A stretch of 64,000 nt of DNA from Pterois miles (taxonomy: Eukaryota; Chordata; Actinopteri; Perciformes; Scorpaenidae): NCBI GenBank assembly GCA_947000775.1, contig CAMQGK010000341.1, positions 7,032,501 through 7,096,500 on the forward strand, written 5' to 3'. Positions 28,459 to 36,239 of this stretch are shown piece by piece (the stretch's first letter is position 1; the number at the start of each line of letters is the position of its first letter). The notes under the pieces were generated by a model. It had not been told where the DNA came from and did not search any database. It saw only the letters and a program-made list of their open reading frames with translations. The translations under genes were made by a program, and so were the position numbers.

Positions 28459-31400
28459 AGGCTCTGCTAAGCTCTCCTCCCGAAAACACCGCTAAAGCGT
28501 GGGGTTTGCCTCCTGACTGCCTGTTTTCCTCCCATCCCTCTCCTCCTCCTCCTCCTCTTCCTTCTCTGCCCACTCTACCTCCTCCTCCTCCTCCCTCTCT
28601 TCCCCTCCTGCTCCCTCTCTCAGCCCCTCTGTTGTGTCAGCCGCCTCCTCATTGCAGCAACCGGGTGGCTGCTGCTGCTGCTTCTGTGTGACCAAAAACC
28701 CCAAAATAGACCCCCTTAAAGCACAAACACTCATGAAGATAAACTGTGACACCAACTGTTAATGCACAAAGACCACCACGTATATCTATATATAAAGATA
28801 TGTTACATCAGACTTCTTCTCCTCACTGTGTCCTCACATCAACTTCTATTGTAAACCGTGTGATATGGTGTGAATTTGTGATAAAAAAAAAAAAAAAAGA
28901 ATTAAAAGTTCACCAAACTGAACGCTGCTGGGAATAACCCTTCAACACATCACTGTACTGTGTAACACCTCAACAAAGACTTTATGTCACTACAACAGGA
29001 GACCAATTAGTCTTTTCAGTGCAGTAATTAGCCTGCAGCGCCGAAAGATTGGTTCAATTTAGCACAAAATTGCATATTTGACACATGTAAAAAACATGGA
29101 CTTAAATAGTCAAACAACAGAGAAAAAGATTGACTTCTTCTGGAAATGTAACTGGAGGTGGTTATAGCAGCAAGCACTAAAATAAATAATTAAAATAAAA
29201 TAAAAGATGTATTAAACACATTAACAGTTCAGCAAAAGTTGCCTAAATTATATGCGCTTTTTATCTACACTATAGTATTAAAAATGATAGAAAATAGGGG
29301 TTGTCTAATCAGATCCAATCAACGCTGTCGATGTGATCATGATGCAGTAAAGCCAGACTCACCTTGAGTGACCGCCTACGTTGATAATAGTCTCACAGCA
29401 TCCAGCAGGCCGTGTGCGGTGTGAGGACTGCACGACAAGCCAACAGGTGCCATTTGAGGGTGAAGATCAGACTTAACATGATCTCCAGCATGAGCTTTGT
29501 ATTAATATCTTTAGTGGATCCTCTGAAATCCAATTACAGAGAGCACAGGAGAGCATGTTCCTGGCTGAGCCTGGTGGAGACACCAGCTCTTATATCATCA
29601 CCAACCGACACGACCAGAAGGAAGAGAGACAAGTTACGTACTCTTCATACGGACTGTTGTTGCTATGTTTATGTTGGTGCTTGGACTATCCCGCTGTTTT
29701 AGCATACTATGAAGTAGTGACTCCCTACCTGGGAGATCACAGGGGATGCGCCAGGATTTGTCTACTGTGAGGTTGTCAAAATAAGTTTAGCACAAACATA
29801 CAATAAGTAAAACCATAACACATTTACTAGATAATTTTTAATTAATAAGTCTGATAAAAACAATTAAAAAAATATTTTTTAGGCCACATTCTGTTTAAAC
29901 GTGGTATTTCTGCTCAGCTGCAGATTAAGATCAGGCTCAACTAATAGTATTAGTATTAGTCGTGGGTGCGTAGGACTGTCTCCGATTCGAGTGATCAACA
30001 CATTTCCAGTAACTCTAGAGCATTGTAATATCCAAAAGTTTATTGAAAAATAAGATAGATGTAATCATTTCTGAAATTCACACATCTGTATCTAACTGAA
30101 TAATCTGCTTCAGTCCATATTTGTTGGCGTTTAGCCTTTCAAAATCAACATTTTCACAACAGTCAAAAACAGTTTCCTGTCCAGCTCGCCGCACACAAAG
30201 TTGATTTATTAAATACAGACTAACACATTTAATACACTTAATTGCTTTACTCAAAGTGGAGAGGATTTTGTTCACTGATTTGTAATTTTATTAAGGTGAT
30301 GACATCAGAAAATATGTAGAGCAGGTTTCAGCTTTTGTTAGATACAAGTTGGGGGGCTTCAAGGAAAATAGGATGAGGACCACTGCGCTGTAAAGTAATA
30401 GACAACTTATGCATCACTATAACTGCTTATATGCTAAACCTCATGCATCTGTTCCCCACATGTCTACAACATGTATGAATTATTTACTATTTCACTCAAG
30501 CCAATGCTCCACAGTATTAGTACTAATGAAGTGTTTTATTTGCCTCTTGGGGAACAAATAACTTACACTGAGACCCAGCAGAGACTTAGCAGGGGATCAA
30601 TCCAATGTGTGCAGACACTTAAATGCATAAACTAAAGAAAATGAATTCAGCCTTGTCACATTAGCAGCAACTACAGACCACACTGATCTGTCCATCCCAT
30701 GCTGGAGCCTCACCATACCTCTCTATAAGCTGAAGGGGAGGACTAGTTTTGCATCAGCACCACTGTAATTGCTGATGCAGGCAGCCCCATTATGCATTCA
30801 TAATGCATTCATCCACTGCAGTGTCAACTGTGCCACCTGCTGGATGCCCATCAACGTGCATCACTTTTCACAGGGGCGTTTTCTTCTCACCGGGAAGTGG
30901 AGGCGGATATTTCTCCAACCCTCCATCCATTTTTTATTATCATGAAGAGAGAGAAATATGTAATGAGTCTGTGATGACCAACGGGTCTGAGTGGCTTTTG
31001 AAACCATGTCCTTTGAGAGGATTAAAGGTTTACAGTGTAGCTACTAAGTGCAACACATAGAGTGTTATTGTGTTTTCTCAGAACACTGTAATGGACCTAT
31101 TATCATTTTGCCACTTTTAATAATCTGTGCAGGAGCTGCTGGACATTCACGCTGCATAAGGCTTGCCAAGAGCAATTCCTGAGCAGCGATGCCTTTTATC
31201 CATGGATGAAAGGTTTCTACTGTGTTTGGCCTGTGGAGGACGATCCATGTTATGACTGTCCGTTAACAACTTGGCCAGGGGACTAGACAAGGCGCAGCCC
31301 TGATATCAGCGCAGATTAAGCACTGTTAGCATTTAGCATGTACATTTGATCTACAGTTATAAGCTACTGAGTGGTGAAGCCAGACCGAGGTCACATTTAC

Positions 31401-33419
31401 AGTAAACAACAGTGGTTTGTGTGGATATACTGCACAGTTATCCCTGGGATTAAAATTAGGATTAGTCGAACTACACACAAAAGCACAAATGCAGAACACA
31501 CACACACACACGTAAATAGCTACACACCCTATGCACTGGGTGATGACTTGCAGATTTTTACAAATCCAACAGACACAGCGTGAGAGTTAAAAGTACTAAT
31601 AACTAGGATGATCCCCTCGACTCTTTTGGAGCATAGACAGACCTGCTTTTCTATCTCTGGATAATGAAAAACACTTCACCGGCTTGCTTCTATTTTAAAA
31701 TGAGGAGCTTTTGAACAGCAATCCTGTGCAACCTTCTTCAAAGTGTATTTCACCCATGCTACTTAACATTCCTGTGCTGCAGCTTCCCTGAAAATACAGA
31801 AATATGTTTTCGCGACAACATCCACTCAACAGTCTTTCCTTTTGTAAGAATTTCAACAATTTGCAAATATTCAAAAACACACGTTTTTTACCGACAATCC
31901 GCAGCAAGCTTGGTCTGCCGGCTTATTTTCATGTTTCTTTGAGGAACTGTCAAACATGGTGACCTCTGGATAACATCACTTGGGGAGCAGAATCAGTGCC
32001 ACTCATACTCAAAAACACTTAACTGGCAGCATTGTTTACAGTGAGGAAACAATGAACACCGTGTTTCAGCTTTGTTTGGCTGACACCAGAGAGGTTTAAA
32101 TAAAGAGGGTGAATAAAATAAAGACTATTGTTTCCTTGTGGGTTTGAAAGAACAATATTTTTTACAGATATCGGGTCTCAGGAAAGTCATGGAAGACTGC
32201 AGCAGTCCTGTTTCCCACGTTTGGCCTCTACAGATCTCACAGAATATAAGCAGCTACTGACACTGTCACAGTTTGGTTGATTTTAGCTGTCAGTAAAGGA
32301 ATGGAAAGGCTAACATAAGCCTTGACCTCTGTGATCTTTGATCTGCACAAAGCTTCCTTGAACCTGAGTTATTAGTCGAAATCAAACTTTCACTCTAAAG
32401 CAGAGTTGGTACGGTCTGGGATTTTGCAAACAACTAAGTGCCAAGCAATGATGATTTTACTACTGCGCCTGGCATGCGGTCAGAAAATGCATAAGGTCTG
32501 AAAATCTCGATTTGTCCTCCTGCCCATGTTGTAATCCTGATGTAAGCCATCATGTAGCTTCCTCATGTACTGTTGCTTGGCAAAATGCAGCAGGTCTGCC
32601 TTGCATATGGGTTTGCATTATATTATATAACTGTCGAGAGGACGGTGATTAATTTCCTGAATTTTTTGGCATTTTGCAGCAACACTTTTTGGCGTCGGGG
32701 AGTCGTAGTTGCGTAATTCGTGCACTAAGAGCTCTCACACATACGCAAGGGTCAGATGTGGAAAGCCTCAAGAGGTGTAATCACTCACTGTTATCCAATT
32801 AAAATGAAGTAATCTCCGAGCAACAACTAATCAATTCACTTTCAGACACCTACTGGCCAACACAATGAAAGCAGAGCAGCCAAACTGCAACACAGGATCA
32901 AAACAGCAGGTATTAACAAATTGTTAAAGGGGTAAAAGCAATAAAATTATATGCTACTTCAATTATAAGTGTCTAAAAGTAGGACAATGTACTTCCTGTT
33001 AATCCATGTAAAAACCTTTGTTTTACATTTTAATGTAATGTTTTTTTACATTTTGTTTTTGTATTACTCATTGATTAAGCAATCATCATTAGAGCTGACT
33101 GGTTTTACAGTCAGCCACAGCTAGGATGGATGGCTGCAATGGGAGATGGGTGAATAAATAGATGCATCTTCTCTCCTGTCCTACCTGTAGCGACCTCGTT
33201 CAGCCTCTCACTCAGATAATACTCATTTGGGTCGAGGTAAGGAAGCCGCTCCATGTATTGTTTAGGAATGAGGTACAGGACCTCAGCCACGTGCCCATCC
33301 TCGATGATGGACATGCGCTTGACCGAGCTCTTGCGCTTCACTCGGACGCGGTCGACATTGTGGCTGCGGCTGGAGCTACAAAGCTTGCCCAGGCTGTTGA
33401 GGTTGGGCAGAGTGGGCAT
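451..33419 (-). CDS. ablim1: Actin-binding LIM protein 1, 5' part (11 exons, C-terminus off window)
   Basis: ABLIM1 is a cytoplasmic scaffold that binds F-actin through its C-terminal villin headpiece and uses LIM zinc fingers for protein contacts. Eleven minus-strand exons join in phase: 33419-33185, 15709-15572, 11747-11564, 11183-11074, 8071-7945, 7838-7745, 5999-5912, 4024-3960, 2016-1939, 1791-1633 and 486-451, giving 1314 nt or 438 codons. LIM1 lies near residues 97-147, LIM2 156-207, LIM3 224-274 and LIM4 283-334; every zinc ligand I expect is present. After LIM4 come the ABLIM1-type segments RPGSSIPGSPGHTIY and AKVDNEILDY, which favour ABLIM1 over ABLIM2 or ABLIM3 from memory of those proteins. 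The start at 33419 has a GCC before the ATG and the leader begins MP..L..LGKLCSS like the long human isoform. The linker remainder and headpiece are off the left edge. Whether this is the ablim1a or ablim1b copy is unresolved. Confidence 0.95.
487..1632. other. ablim1 intron with a dispersed-repeat fragment
   Basis: AT-rich intron. The stretch around 840-1000 resembles 2975-3110 inside the hAT-like element further right: both carry a 'ggcagtaa..' segment, 'aatttcaaataggttacttg'-like text and 'ctgtaaaatgaagtgtt'. Nothing else is recognised. Confidence 0.4.
1633..1791 (-). CDS. ablim1: ablim1 coding exon 10 (linker, AKVDNEILDY)
   Basis: A 159-nt phase-0 exon of 53 codons beginning AKVDNEILDYRDLAAIPKVK, nearly identical to the human ABLIM1 linker. 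Acceptor CCCTAG, donor GAG|GTAAAC. It is one of the strongest diagnostic exons for ABLIM1. Confidence 0.93.
1939..2016 (-). CDS. ablim1: ablim1 coding exon 9 (serine-rich linker)
   Basis: A 78-nt phase-0 exon of 26 codons, PTRSSSESICSRPGSSIPGS followed by PGHTIY. Acceptor TCGCAG, donor TAT|GTAAGA. The family usually has Tyr (ESIYSRP) where this copy has Cys. It is serine-rich, consistent with a phosphorylated linker. Confidence 0.9.
2517..3411. mobile_element. Non-autonomous hAT-like element with TIRs
   Basis: The left end (ACTGGTTCCCAACCT) and right end (AGGTTGGGAACCACTGG) are inverted repeats of the CAGTGGTTCCCAACCT type known from hAT/Charlie elements. The flanks gtctaagg and gtctgaag look like a decayed 8-bp target duplication, the usual hAT size. 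There is no transposase frame. A long (AT)n tract sits inside. Confidence 0.7.
2893..2973. repeat. (AT)n microsatellite
   Basis: About 80 nt of nearly pure AT dinucleotide inside the hAT-like element. Confidence 0.95.
3473..3487 (+). promoter_or_regulatory. CTCF-consensus match, forward
   Basis: CCAGCAGGTGGCAGC fits the vertebrate CTCF core consensus CCASYAGRKGGCRS. It lies in the ablim1 intron just right of the hAT-like element. Motif only; binding is inferred. Confidence 0.5.
3960..4024 (-). CDS. ablim1: ablim1 coding exon 8 (end of LIM4)
   Basis: A 65-nt exon completing Gly across the junction and then STVWHPGCKNTTRTEERHRER. It supplies the last two LIM4 zinc ligands, His and Cys of WHPGC. 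The family usually has WHPDC; the D-to-G change is between the ligands and does not remove them. Donor CGG|GTAGGA, phase 0. Confidence 0.92.
4745..5130 (+). repeat. Dispersed teleost repeat
   Basis: The segment ends with 'ctgttaaaagggttttttgaag', 'ccaatgagagggtcccactgtaaagga', 'gtctgtaaagccccctgaag' and 'gggctatacaaataaaag', a familiar 3'-end layout of an abundant fish interspersed repeat. Left boundary and superfamily are uncertain. Confidence 0.55.
5404..5640 (+). mobile_element. Tc1/mariner-like transposase fragment, decayed
   Basis: Translation on the plus strand gives WPDLNPTENLWDN, the conserved region around the third catalytic acid of Tc1/mariner transposases, and then decayed text ending near a 'cttgttgtggcccaacacttta' segment. 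Frames are interrupted and the N-terminal part is missing, so it is a relic. Confidence 0.6.
5912..5999 (-). CDS. ablim1: ablim1 coding exon 7 (LIM4, middle)
   Basis: An 88-nt exon reading AGDKHYHPSCARCSRCNQMF and then TEGEEMYLQ plus one nt. It carries His303, Cys306, Cys309 and Cys312 of LIM4 (numbering from the 33419 start). Acceptor TTCCAG, donor CAAG|GTGAGC. Confidence 0.95.
6000..7744. other. ablim1 intron, nothing recognised
   Basis: A 1.7-kb intron between two LIM4 exons. I see no repeat, exon or regulatory site that I can support. Confidence 0.5.
7745..7838 (-). CDS. ablim1: ablim1 coding exon 6 (end of LIM3, start of LIM4)
   Basis: A 94-nt exon: one nt completes Lys265, then DGAPYCEKDYQIHFGVQCEA and CHQFITGKVLE. 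Cys271 and Asp274 close LIM3; Cys283 and Cys286 open LIM4. Acceptor CTCAG, donor GAG|GTAAAG, phase 0. Confidence 0.95.
7945..8071 (-). CDS. ablim1: ablim1 coding exon 5 (LIM3)
   Basis: A 127-nt exon with CAGCGRDIKNGQALLALDKQ and WHLGCFKCKACSKVLTGEYIS, nearly identical to human ABLIM1 LIM3. Ligands Cys224, Cys227, His245, Cys248, Cys251 and Cys254 are all present. Acceptor TTGCAG, donor AGCAA|GTAAGC. Confidence 0.96.
8205..9240. repeat. Large dispersed teleost repeat ('acttaagtact' family)
   Basis: It starts with 'acaagtacatttactcaagt' and ends with 'aaaggatacttcttccacca', the familiar limits of a very abundant fish interspersed element. An AT-rich insert at about 8300-8640 separates the two parts. 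The internal 'accagtggtttccaaccttt' resembles a hAT terminus. The family name is uncertain and no coding frame is present. Confidence 0.6.
9935..10103. mobile_element. Short MITE-like element with TIRs
   Basis: Left end TTAAAGGAATGGTTTGGGC and right end GTCAAACTATCCCTTTAA are imperfect inverted repeats about 160 nt apart with no coding frame, as in a miniature inverted-repeat element. Confidence 0.55.
10145..10590. mobile_element. Fold-back element
   Basis: The arm from 'tcaggccattaaacaggtgt' to 'gtgggtcagtaggggcc' on the left pairs with the reverse complement of 'ggctcctattgacccacatc' to 'aatggcctgaaatattct' on the right. Between them 10354-10364 and 10369-10379 form a perfect 11-bp hairpin with a 4-nt loop. 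No coding frame. Confidence 0.6.
11074..11183 (-). CDS. ablim1: ablim1 coding exon 4 (end of LIM2)
   Basis: A 110-nt exon reading (K)RPFPAGDRVTFNGKDCLCQYC then VEPMSPGPKDILGSS plus one nt. Cys204 and Cys207 complete LIM2; the rest is the inter-LIM linker. Acceptor TTCCAG, donor AGCA|GTAAGT. Confidence 0.95.
11564..11747 (-). CDS. ablim1: ablim1 coding exon 3 (LIM1/LIM2)
   Basis: A 184-nt exon reading (V)CGCDLAQGGFFMKNGEYLC then TLDYQRMHGTRCNGCGDF and VEGEVVTALGKTYHPACFVC. It contains Cys126, Cys144 and Asp147 of LIM1 and the first six ligands of LIM2. Acceptor GTACAG, donor TGCAA|GTAAGA. Confidence 0.96.
11748..15571. other. ablim1 intron
   Basis: A 3.8-kb intron. Apart from the dispersed repeat at 12585-13035 I see no exon, RNA gene or element that I can support. 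Two overlapping plus- and minus-strand ORFs near 14966-15483 have no resemblance to any protein family I know. Confidence 0.45.
12585..13035. repeat. Dispersed teleost repeat with internal ~100-nt periodicity
   Basis: Successive related units contain 'agaaagtcagagggtaacca', 'ttcatcctctgggaaccata', 'atggcaatccatctaatagt' and 'ttatttcagtctggaccaaa'. A second copy of the same family lies at 17500-17905. It belongs to a common fish interspersed family with no coding frame. Confidence 0.6.
15572..15709 (-). CDS. ablim1: ablim1 coding exon 2 (start of LIM1)
   Basis: A 138-nt exon reading (V)AHAQDTHHHSTEKPLIQ then CYKCGEPCKGEVLRVQNKHF and HLKCFTCK. It opens LIM1 with Cys97, Cys100, His117, Cys120 and Cys123. 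The VAH.QD..H...EKP start is the junction that human long and short isoforms share, so this is the common exon any alternative first exon must join. Acceptor TTGCAG, donor AAAG|GTACGA. Confidence 0.96.
17168..17472 (+). mobile_element. SINE-like repeat with tRNA-like head
   Basis: It begins gggctgcacagtggtgcagt followed by ggttagcactgtcgcctc and cgcagattcaaatccgac, which resemble RNA polymerase III A and B boxes. It continues through 'gtgtggagtttgcatgttct' and 'cctgtccagggtgaaccc' to 'agatggatggatgg'. This is one of the commonest fish interspersed repeats. A shorter copy is at 38527-38690. The formal family is uncertain. Confidence 0.7.
17500..17905. repeat. Second copy of the ~100-nt periodic dispersed repeat
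   Basis: It shares 'ccatcgtctgggagccatga', 'ggaaaagtcagaggataact' and 'gagatatttcagtctgaagc' with the copy at 12585-13035 and abuts the SINE-like element on its left. Confidence 0.6.
18735..19162 (+). mobile_element. LINE 3' end (L2/CR1-like), pseudogenised
   Basis: The plus strand encodes VQNSATRVPTGTKPWQHIT then LLLLTYKSLNALAPQYLTDP and HPYTQSRKLRSS, the familiar C-terminus of L2/CR1-like reverse transcriptase ORFs. After a frameshifted tail the element ends with 'aggcgctatataaatccaaa' and (TTA)n, a typical 3' terminus for that group. Only the last few hundred bases remain, as expected of 5'-truncated LINE copies. Confidence 0.8.
19845..20478. mobile_element. Long fold-back element
   Basis: The left arm (gagagcgctgcggccgccag, ccgctaaaagggctgtaatg, catttggggcaac) is the imperfect reverse complement of the right arm (gttgccccaaataaattatt, ttagcggctggtggctgcag, cgttctcc). 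The similarity extends inward to 'tatggaaaggcccctacgga' against 'gtagggtcctttccatgatg' and outward past the 'gaccaatcagaaaaa' segment. No transposase frame. Confidence 0.7.
20653..20998. mobile_element. MITE-like repeat with TIRs
   Basis: Left end TTTAAAGAGGACCTGTTAT and right end ATAATAGGTACCCTTTAAA are imperfect inverted repeats. The interior ('ctttgggctttgtaactttg', 'acacactaaagaaaagggga') matches a common fish interspersed repeat. Confidence 0.65.
21329..21480. repeat. Fragment of 'acttaagtact'-type dispersed repeat
   Basis: 'gggttggaagtaacaaagta' followed by decayed 'tactgtaattaagtcatttt' text resembles the 5' part of a repeat related to the one at 8205-9240. Confidence 0.45.
23160..23202. 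repeat. (TG)n microsatellite
   Basis: About 21 uninterrupted TG units in ablim1 intron 1. Confidence 0.95.
23548..24023. mobile_element. hAT-like MITE
   Basis: Left end ATTAGGGGTGGACAAAAATTG and right end ACTCGTCCCAGCCCTAAT form imperfect TIRs of the TTAGGGCTGGGACGA type, bracketing about 475 nt without a transposase frame. Confidence 0.55.
26503..27004. mobile_element. MITE-like element with GGTGTTACCG termini
   Basis: GGTGTTACCGATTACACC at the left and CGTAATACCGGTAACACC at the right are inverted repeats about 500 nt apart. The inside has a GC-richer core near 26580-26660. No coding frame. I do not recognise the family. Confidence 0.5.
27071..27094. promoter_or_regulatory. Perfect palindrome with two opposed CCAAT boxes
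   Basis: TGACCAATCAC, two spacer bases, then GTGATTGGTCA. It is immediately followed by two direct copies of 'aatggtgatgcatcatgac' at 27094-27112 and 27133-27151. The function is unknown. Confidence 0.4.
28225..28246 (-). CDS. ablim1: Candidate alternative first exon of ablim1
   Basis: On the minus strand an ATG at 28246 opens MVMVKEK and reaches AAAG|GTATTG after 22 nt, leaving phase 1, which is what the exon at 15709 needs (giving V-AHAQD). A TATATAAAG sequence at 28327-28319 lies about 75 nt upstream. The donor is only moderately good and the peptide has no family support, so this is a hypothesis. Confidence 0.25.
28319..28327 (-). promoter_or_regulatory. TATA-like box
   Basis: TATATAAAG on the minus strand, about 35 nt downstream (in minus-strand sense) of a long (CT)n tract and upstream of the candidate exon at 28246. 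Core-promoter use is inferred. Confidence 0.3.
28362..28454. repeat. (GA)n microsatellite
   Basis: About 90 nt of GA dinucleotide, with one interruption near 28386. It makes long spurious Ser-Leu and Arg-Glu open frames on both strands. Confidence 0.95.
28520..28690. repeat. Pyrimidine-rich low-complexity tract
   Basis: CCT and CTC repeats dominate on the plus strand, producing a proline-rich shadow ORF on plus and a glutamate-rich one on minus. There is no sign of real coding. Confidence 0.75.
29725..30285. repeat. Unclassified dispersed repeat, copy A
   Basis: It shares 'agatcacaggggatgcgcca', 'cagctgcagattaagatcag', 'ctgcttcagtccatatttgt' and 'tttagcctttcaaaa' with copies in the last srf intron (61895-62590 and 62640-63035). 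I do not recognise the family and see no coding frame. Confidence 0.65.
30830..30843 (-). promoter_or_regulatory. CTCF-consensus match, reverse
   Basis: CCAGCAGGTGGCAC on the minus strand fits CCASYAGRKGGCRS. It is in ablim1 intron 1. Motif only. Confidence 0.4.
33185..33419 (-). CDS. ablim1: ablim1 coding exon 1 (leader, start codon)
   Basis: A 235-nt coding exon of 78 codons plus one nt, beginning MPTLPNLNSLGKLCSSSRSH and ending SERLNEVAT, with donor ACAG|GTAGGA. The human long-isoform leader has the same MP..L..LGKLCSS start, a basic middle and a LLYL.PK.Y motif (here VLYLIPKQYM). The start context GGCGCCATGC is good. A weak acceptor-like CACCTGCAG about 70 nt upstream means that a further 5' untranslated exon is possible. 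Confidence 0.85.
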
Positions 33420-34830
33420 GGCGCCACGCTCCCCTTCGACTGTCCCACGGAGTAAAGTGAAGCACTGCAGGTGTAGACGTCGGCCAGGGTCGGGTTCAGA
33501 CCCAATCTAACATCCAGTCACCTTTGGACATCAAGAAAATGGGGTGTTCATGGAGGCACGAGATGGAAACGAAGGAGCCAGAGCTTGGTGGGCAACTTCA
33601 AAGCAGCTCGTCATAAAATCATGGCAATATATCCAGTGAGGCCTCCAGTGGAAAGTCTTCCTGTCACGACCCCTCCGCCTGTCACTTCAGATCTGCAGTG
33701 GATGCAAGGAGTGCTGATGTCCACCTTGAGGTGGGGATGCCAAACAGCAGGCGGCATGTATGACAAAGCACTGCTGCAGGTAGCACAGAGTGAGAACCAG
33801 GGAAAGAAGCTTACACTATGAGTGTCTTCAGCCCAACCAGCCTAGTGCCATAAGCAGCTTAGGGCTGACGTCGAGCCTATGATTATCTTCTGGGTGGGGT
33901 TAGGTAGCTCTATCAGGTCGTCCCAGTGTATGGTGGGAGTCTCTACACCTGATGTGACTCGTGTGCACCCCAATCACTGCTCTGCTTATGTTCAATGATG
34001 AGCTGGGACTCTGTCAAAAAGCGAACACATCTTTATTTCTGTGCGCTACATTTGAAACCAAAATAAGTCATAAAACAATAAGATCCTCTTTGAGAGACGC
34101 ATCTAGTTTCTATTATGCTCACAGTGTGTGTTTTTTTTTTCATGAATGTGCATTAATGCATTAACCAAATGGATGCATATCAGTGTTCAGCATCACAGTG
34201 ATCCAAGACATGCTTTCAGGGTAGATTGCCTTGGGAGTCTGCCAGTCCTTTACAAGGTCAACAACCAGCAAGGTCATTCCACCAACAACAATGGACAAAC
34301 CCACTGTTAATCATCAGCAGGACCCTTCACAATACTGTGACTATCAGCACTGTCTGCTGAAATCATTGGGTATAGGATTTTGTAAGATGTAACTTAGTAG
34401 GAAGGCATGTTCTGAGTTTTTAATCTTCAAACCATCTAATGTTGGGACGGATTTGATTCTGCAGAGTGTTTTCTGGGCGAACAAAATCCGTATAACCGAC
34501 GTCTCTCAGCTATTGAACTTTTACAAGCACTCTTTCTTGAGTCAAAGAGGCATTCACCTTTCATGGAAATGTGAGTTCAGCATGTGGTAAATTTTGAGTC
34601 ATAGACATGTCCTGGTGGGAGGAGAATCTGGGCAAACTCCACAAAAACAAGATAACCACACGCCAGTGCTGATAGGTGTTAAAACCAACTGAAACCAAAA
34701 GGGAGTGCTGCTAAGACTGGACTGTCTCTTACATGCATACACACATATTAATAACTAAAAGCACATAAGCAGGAAAACCTTTCATAACCACTAATATTCA
34801 TCAAACAGATAAGGCTAATCACAGCTCTCT

Positions 34831-34868
34831 ATCATTGAGGTACGTAGCGCTTTACGTACCTCGATGAT
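34831..34868. other. 16-bp perfect stem hairpin
   Basis: Arms ATCATTGAGGTACGTA and TACGTACCTCGATGAT pair with 15 Watson-Crick pairs and one T-G wobble around a GCGCTT loop. It lies in the ablim1 upstream region and is not part of an element I recognise. Confidence 0.6.
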
Positions 34869-35390
34869 GAGCAGATAATGACAAAGCACAAAATATCATT
34901 TTAGTGTGGAGATATCGGGTTTGGCCTGCACTTCAAATTTAATGATTTTCCTCTTCGTCTGAGAGGGTGCACAGATGGCTGGCCGAGTTAACTACTATTT
35001 ACATCCATACAGCCTTTAACTAATTTGACTTCCATTAAGACAGCCGGAGTCTCAGAGAAAGGATAAAGTGTGACGGTGAAGTATAAACAAGACGACGTAC
35101 ACTCTTACACCCACACATGCAGACACATGGTCCTCAGGGTGGCAAAGGACATGTTATTCTGCTGCAGTGAGGCACTGCCCTCCAATTGTCATCCACTCTG
35201 TGGTCGCTGTGACACAACAGCCCACACACTTGAGTATCAACACATACATGCTCAGACTGCTCCTGCACACAGAAAAATCGGCATCGCACACAAAATACAA
35301 CCCAAACATTTCATAGCCTCTGCTGTTTCTGCTCCACAGTAGAAGAAACACACCCCCACCTCCTCTTCATCTGTTTCCCCCCCGTCTTAC

Positions 35391-35481
35391 CATCCAGTCC
35401 GAAGCAGGAGGTGATTTTTTGGGCGTAGTTGCAGAGCCCGTCGTAGCCAGGCTCCTGCCACGCTGTATCCCTCTCCCCCAT
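35391..35481 (-). CDS. ablim1: Candidate alternative first exon of ablim1
   Basis: An ATG at 35481 (purine at -3, G at +4) opens a 30-codon frame MGERDTAWQEPGYDGLCNYA then QKITSCFGLD, ending at GATG|GTAAGA in phase 1. Joined to 15709 it gives ...CFGLD-V-AHAQD and then LIM1. An in-frame upstream ATG at 35499 adds MWECVE. The peptide composition is protein-like and the donor is strong, but I cannot match it to a known isoform. Confidence 0.5.
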
Positions 35482-36239
35482 CTCTACACACTCCCACATA
35501 CACTGTCCTGTCCGGCAGCGCTTTCACTCCTTCCCGTGCTCATCTATTATTCAGGCTTTGGCCAGGACACATGCATGCGCGCGCACACCAACCCTCATAT
35601 TCGCACATACAGTAGACACACACACACACACACAGAGACAGAGAAAGTGCTGATGCAGAGGGTCGTGCTGCTGGAGTATAAGCAGCCCTCTCCAGTGGTG
35701 GGATGAGGATGAGGCATCAGATTACTGCAGAATGGAGCCGTGCCTCCCTCTCCATCCACCATTCATCATCCAGATTACACTGCAGTGTAACAGGTACGGC
35801 GGGCAGGATGTGCTAACCCTCCTTCAAGGAAAGGGCGGGGCGGAGAAGGAGGTCAGAGCAGGGCAAAACTGAACGAGATGGGATGTACCGGGAAGGAAGT
35901 TCTTTGCAGCTAGTCACTTAAAGCTATCCAGACATCCAAATGCAATGATTTCTGTCCGATCTCACAACTGGAAAAAAAAAATAGAGTAGAGGATGGGGAT
36001 AAAACCGGGAAGTATGGCCCACCACGTACATTAAAGTTACCCCCGGTTTCTTTAGGCTGACAACATTTTAACAAAACCTCTTTGTGCCTTGCATTCATGC
36101 TACAAATTATGATAATAAGAAGAACAGATTTGCAAAGTCACATAGAAAATAAAACCTCAAATTAATTACAAATTTGTTATCAATTCAAAATAACAACAGT
36201 GTGTCAGTGTGCTGACTTGACTATGACGTGCCCCAAACT

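Larger units (their letters stand above)
15710..33184. other. ablim1 intron 1 (17.5 kb)
   Basis: The largest intron of the gene, between the leader exon and LIM1. It holds SINE-like, LINE, MITE and fold-back elements listed separately, microsatellites, a reverse CTCF match at 30830 and a possible alternative promoter at 28225-28330. The stretches 15710-17160, 21480-23150, 24030-26490 and 30290-33180 show nothing else that I recognise. Confidence 0.6.

Noticed and set aside
28097..28573. 158-codon minus-strand ORF rich in Ser-Leu repeats
   Set aside because: Most of it is a translation of the (GA)n microsatellite and pyrimidine-rich tract; no family resemblance.
28920..29420. Donor-like CAAG|GTGAGT at about 29362 on the minus strand
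   Set aside because: No ATG-initiated or in-phase frame leads into it; could be an untranslated exon but nothing supports it.
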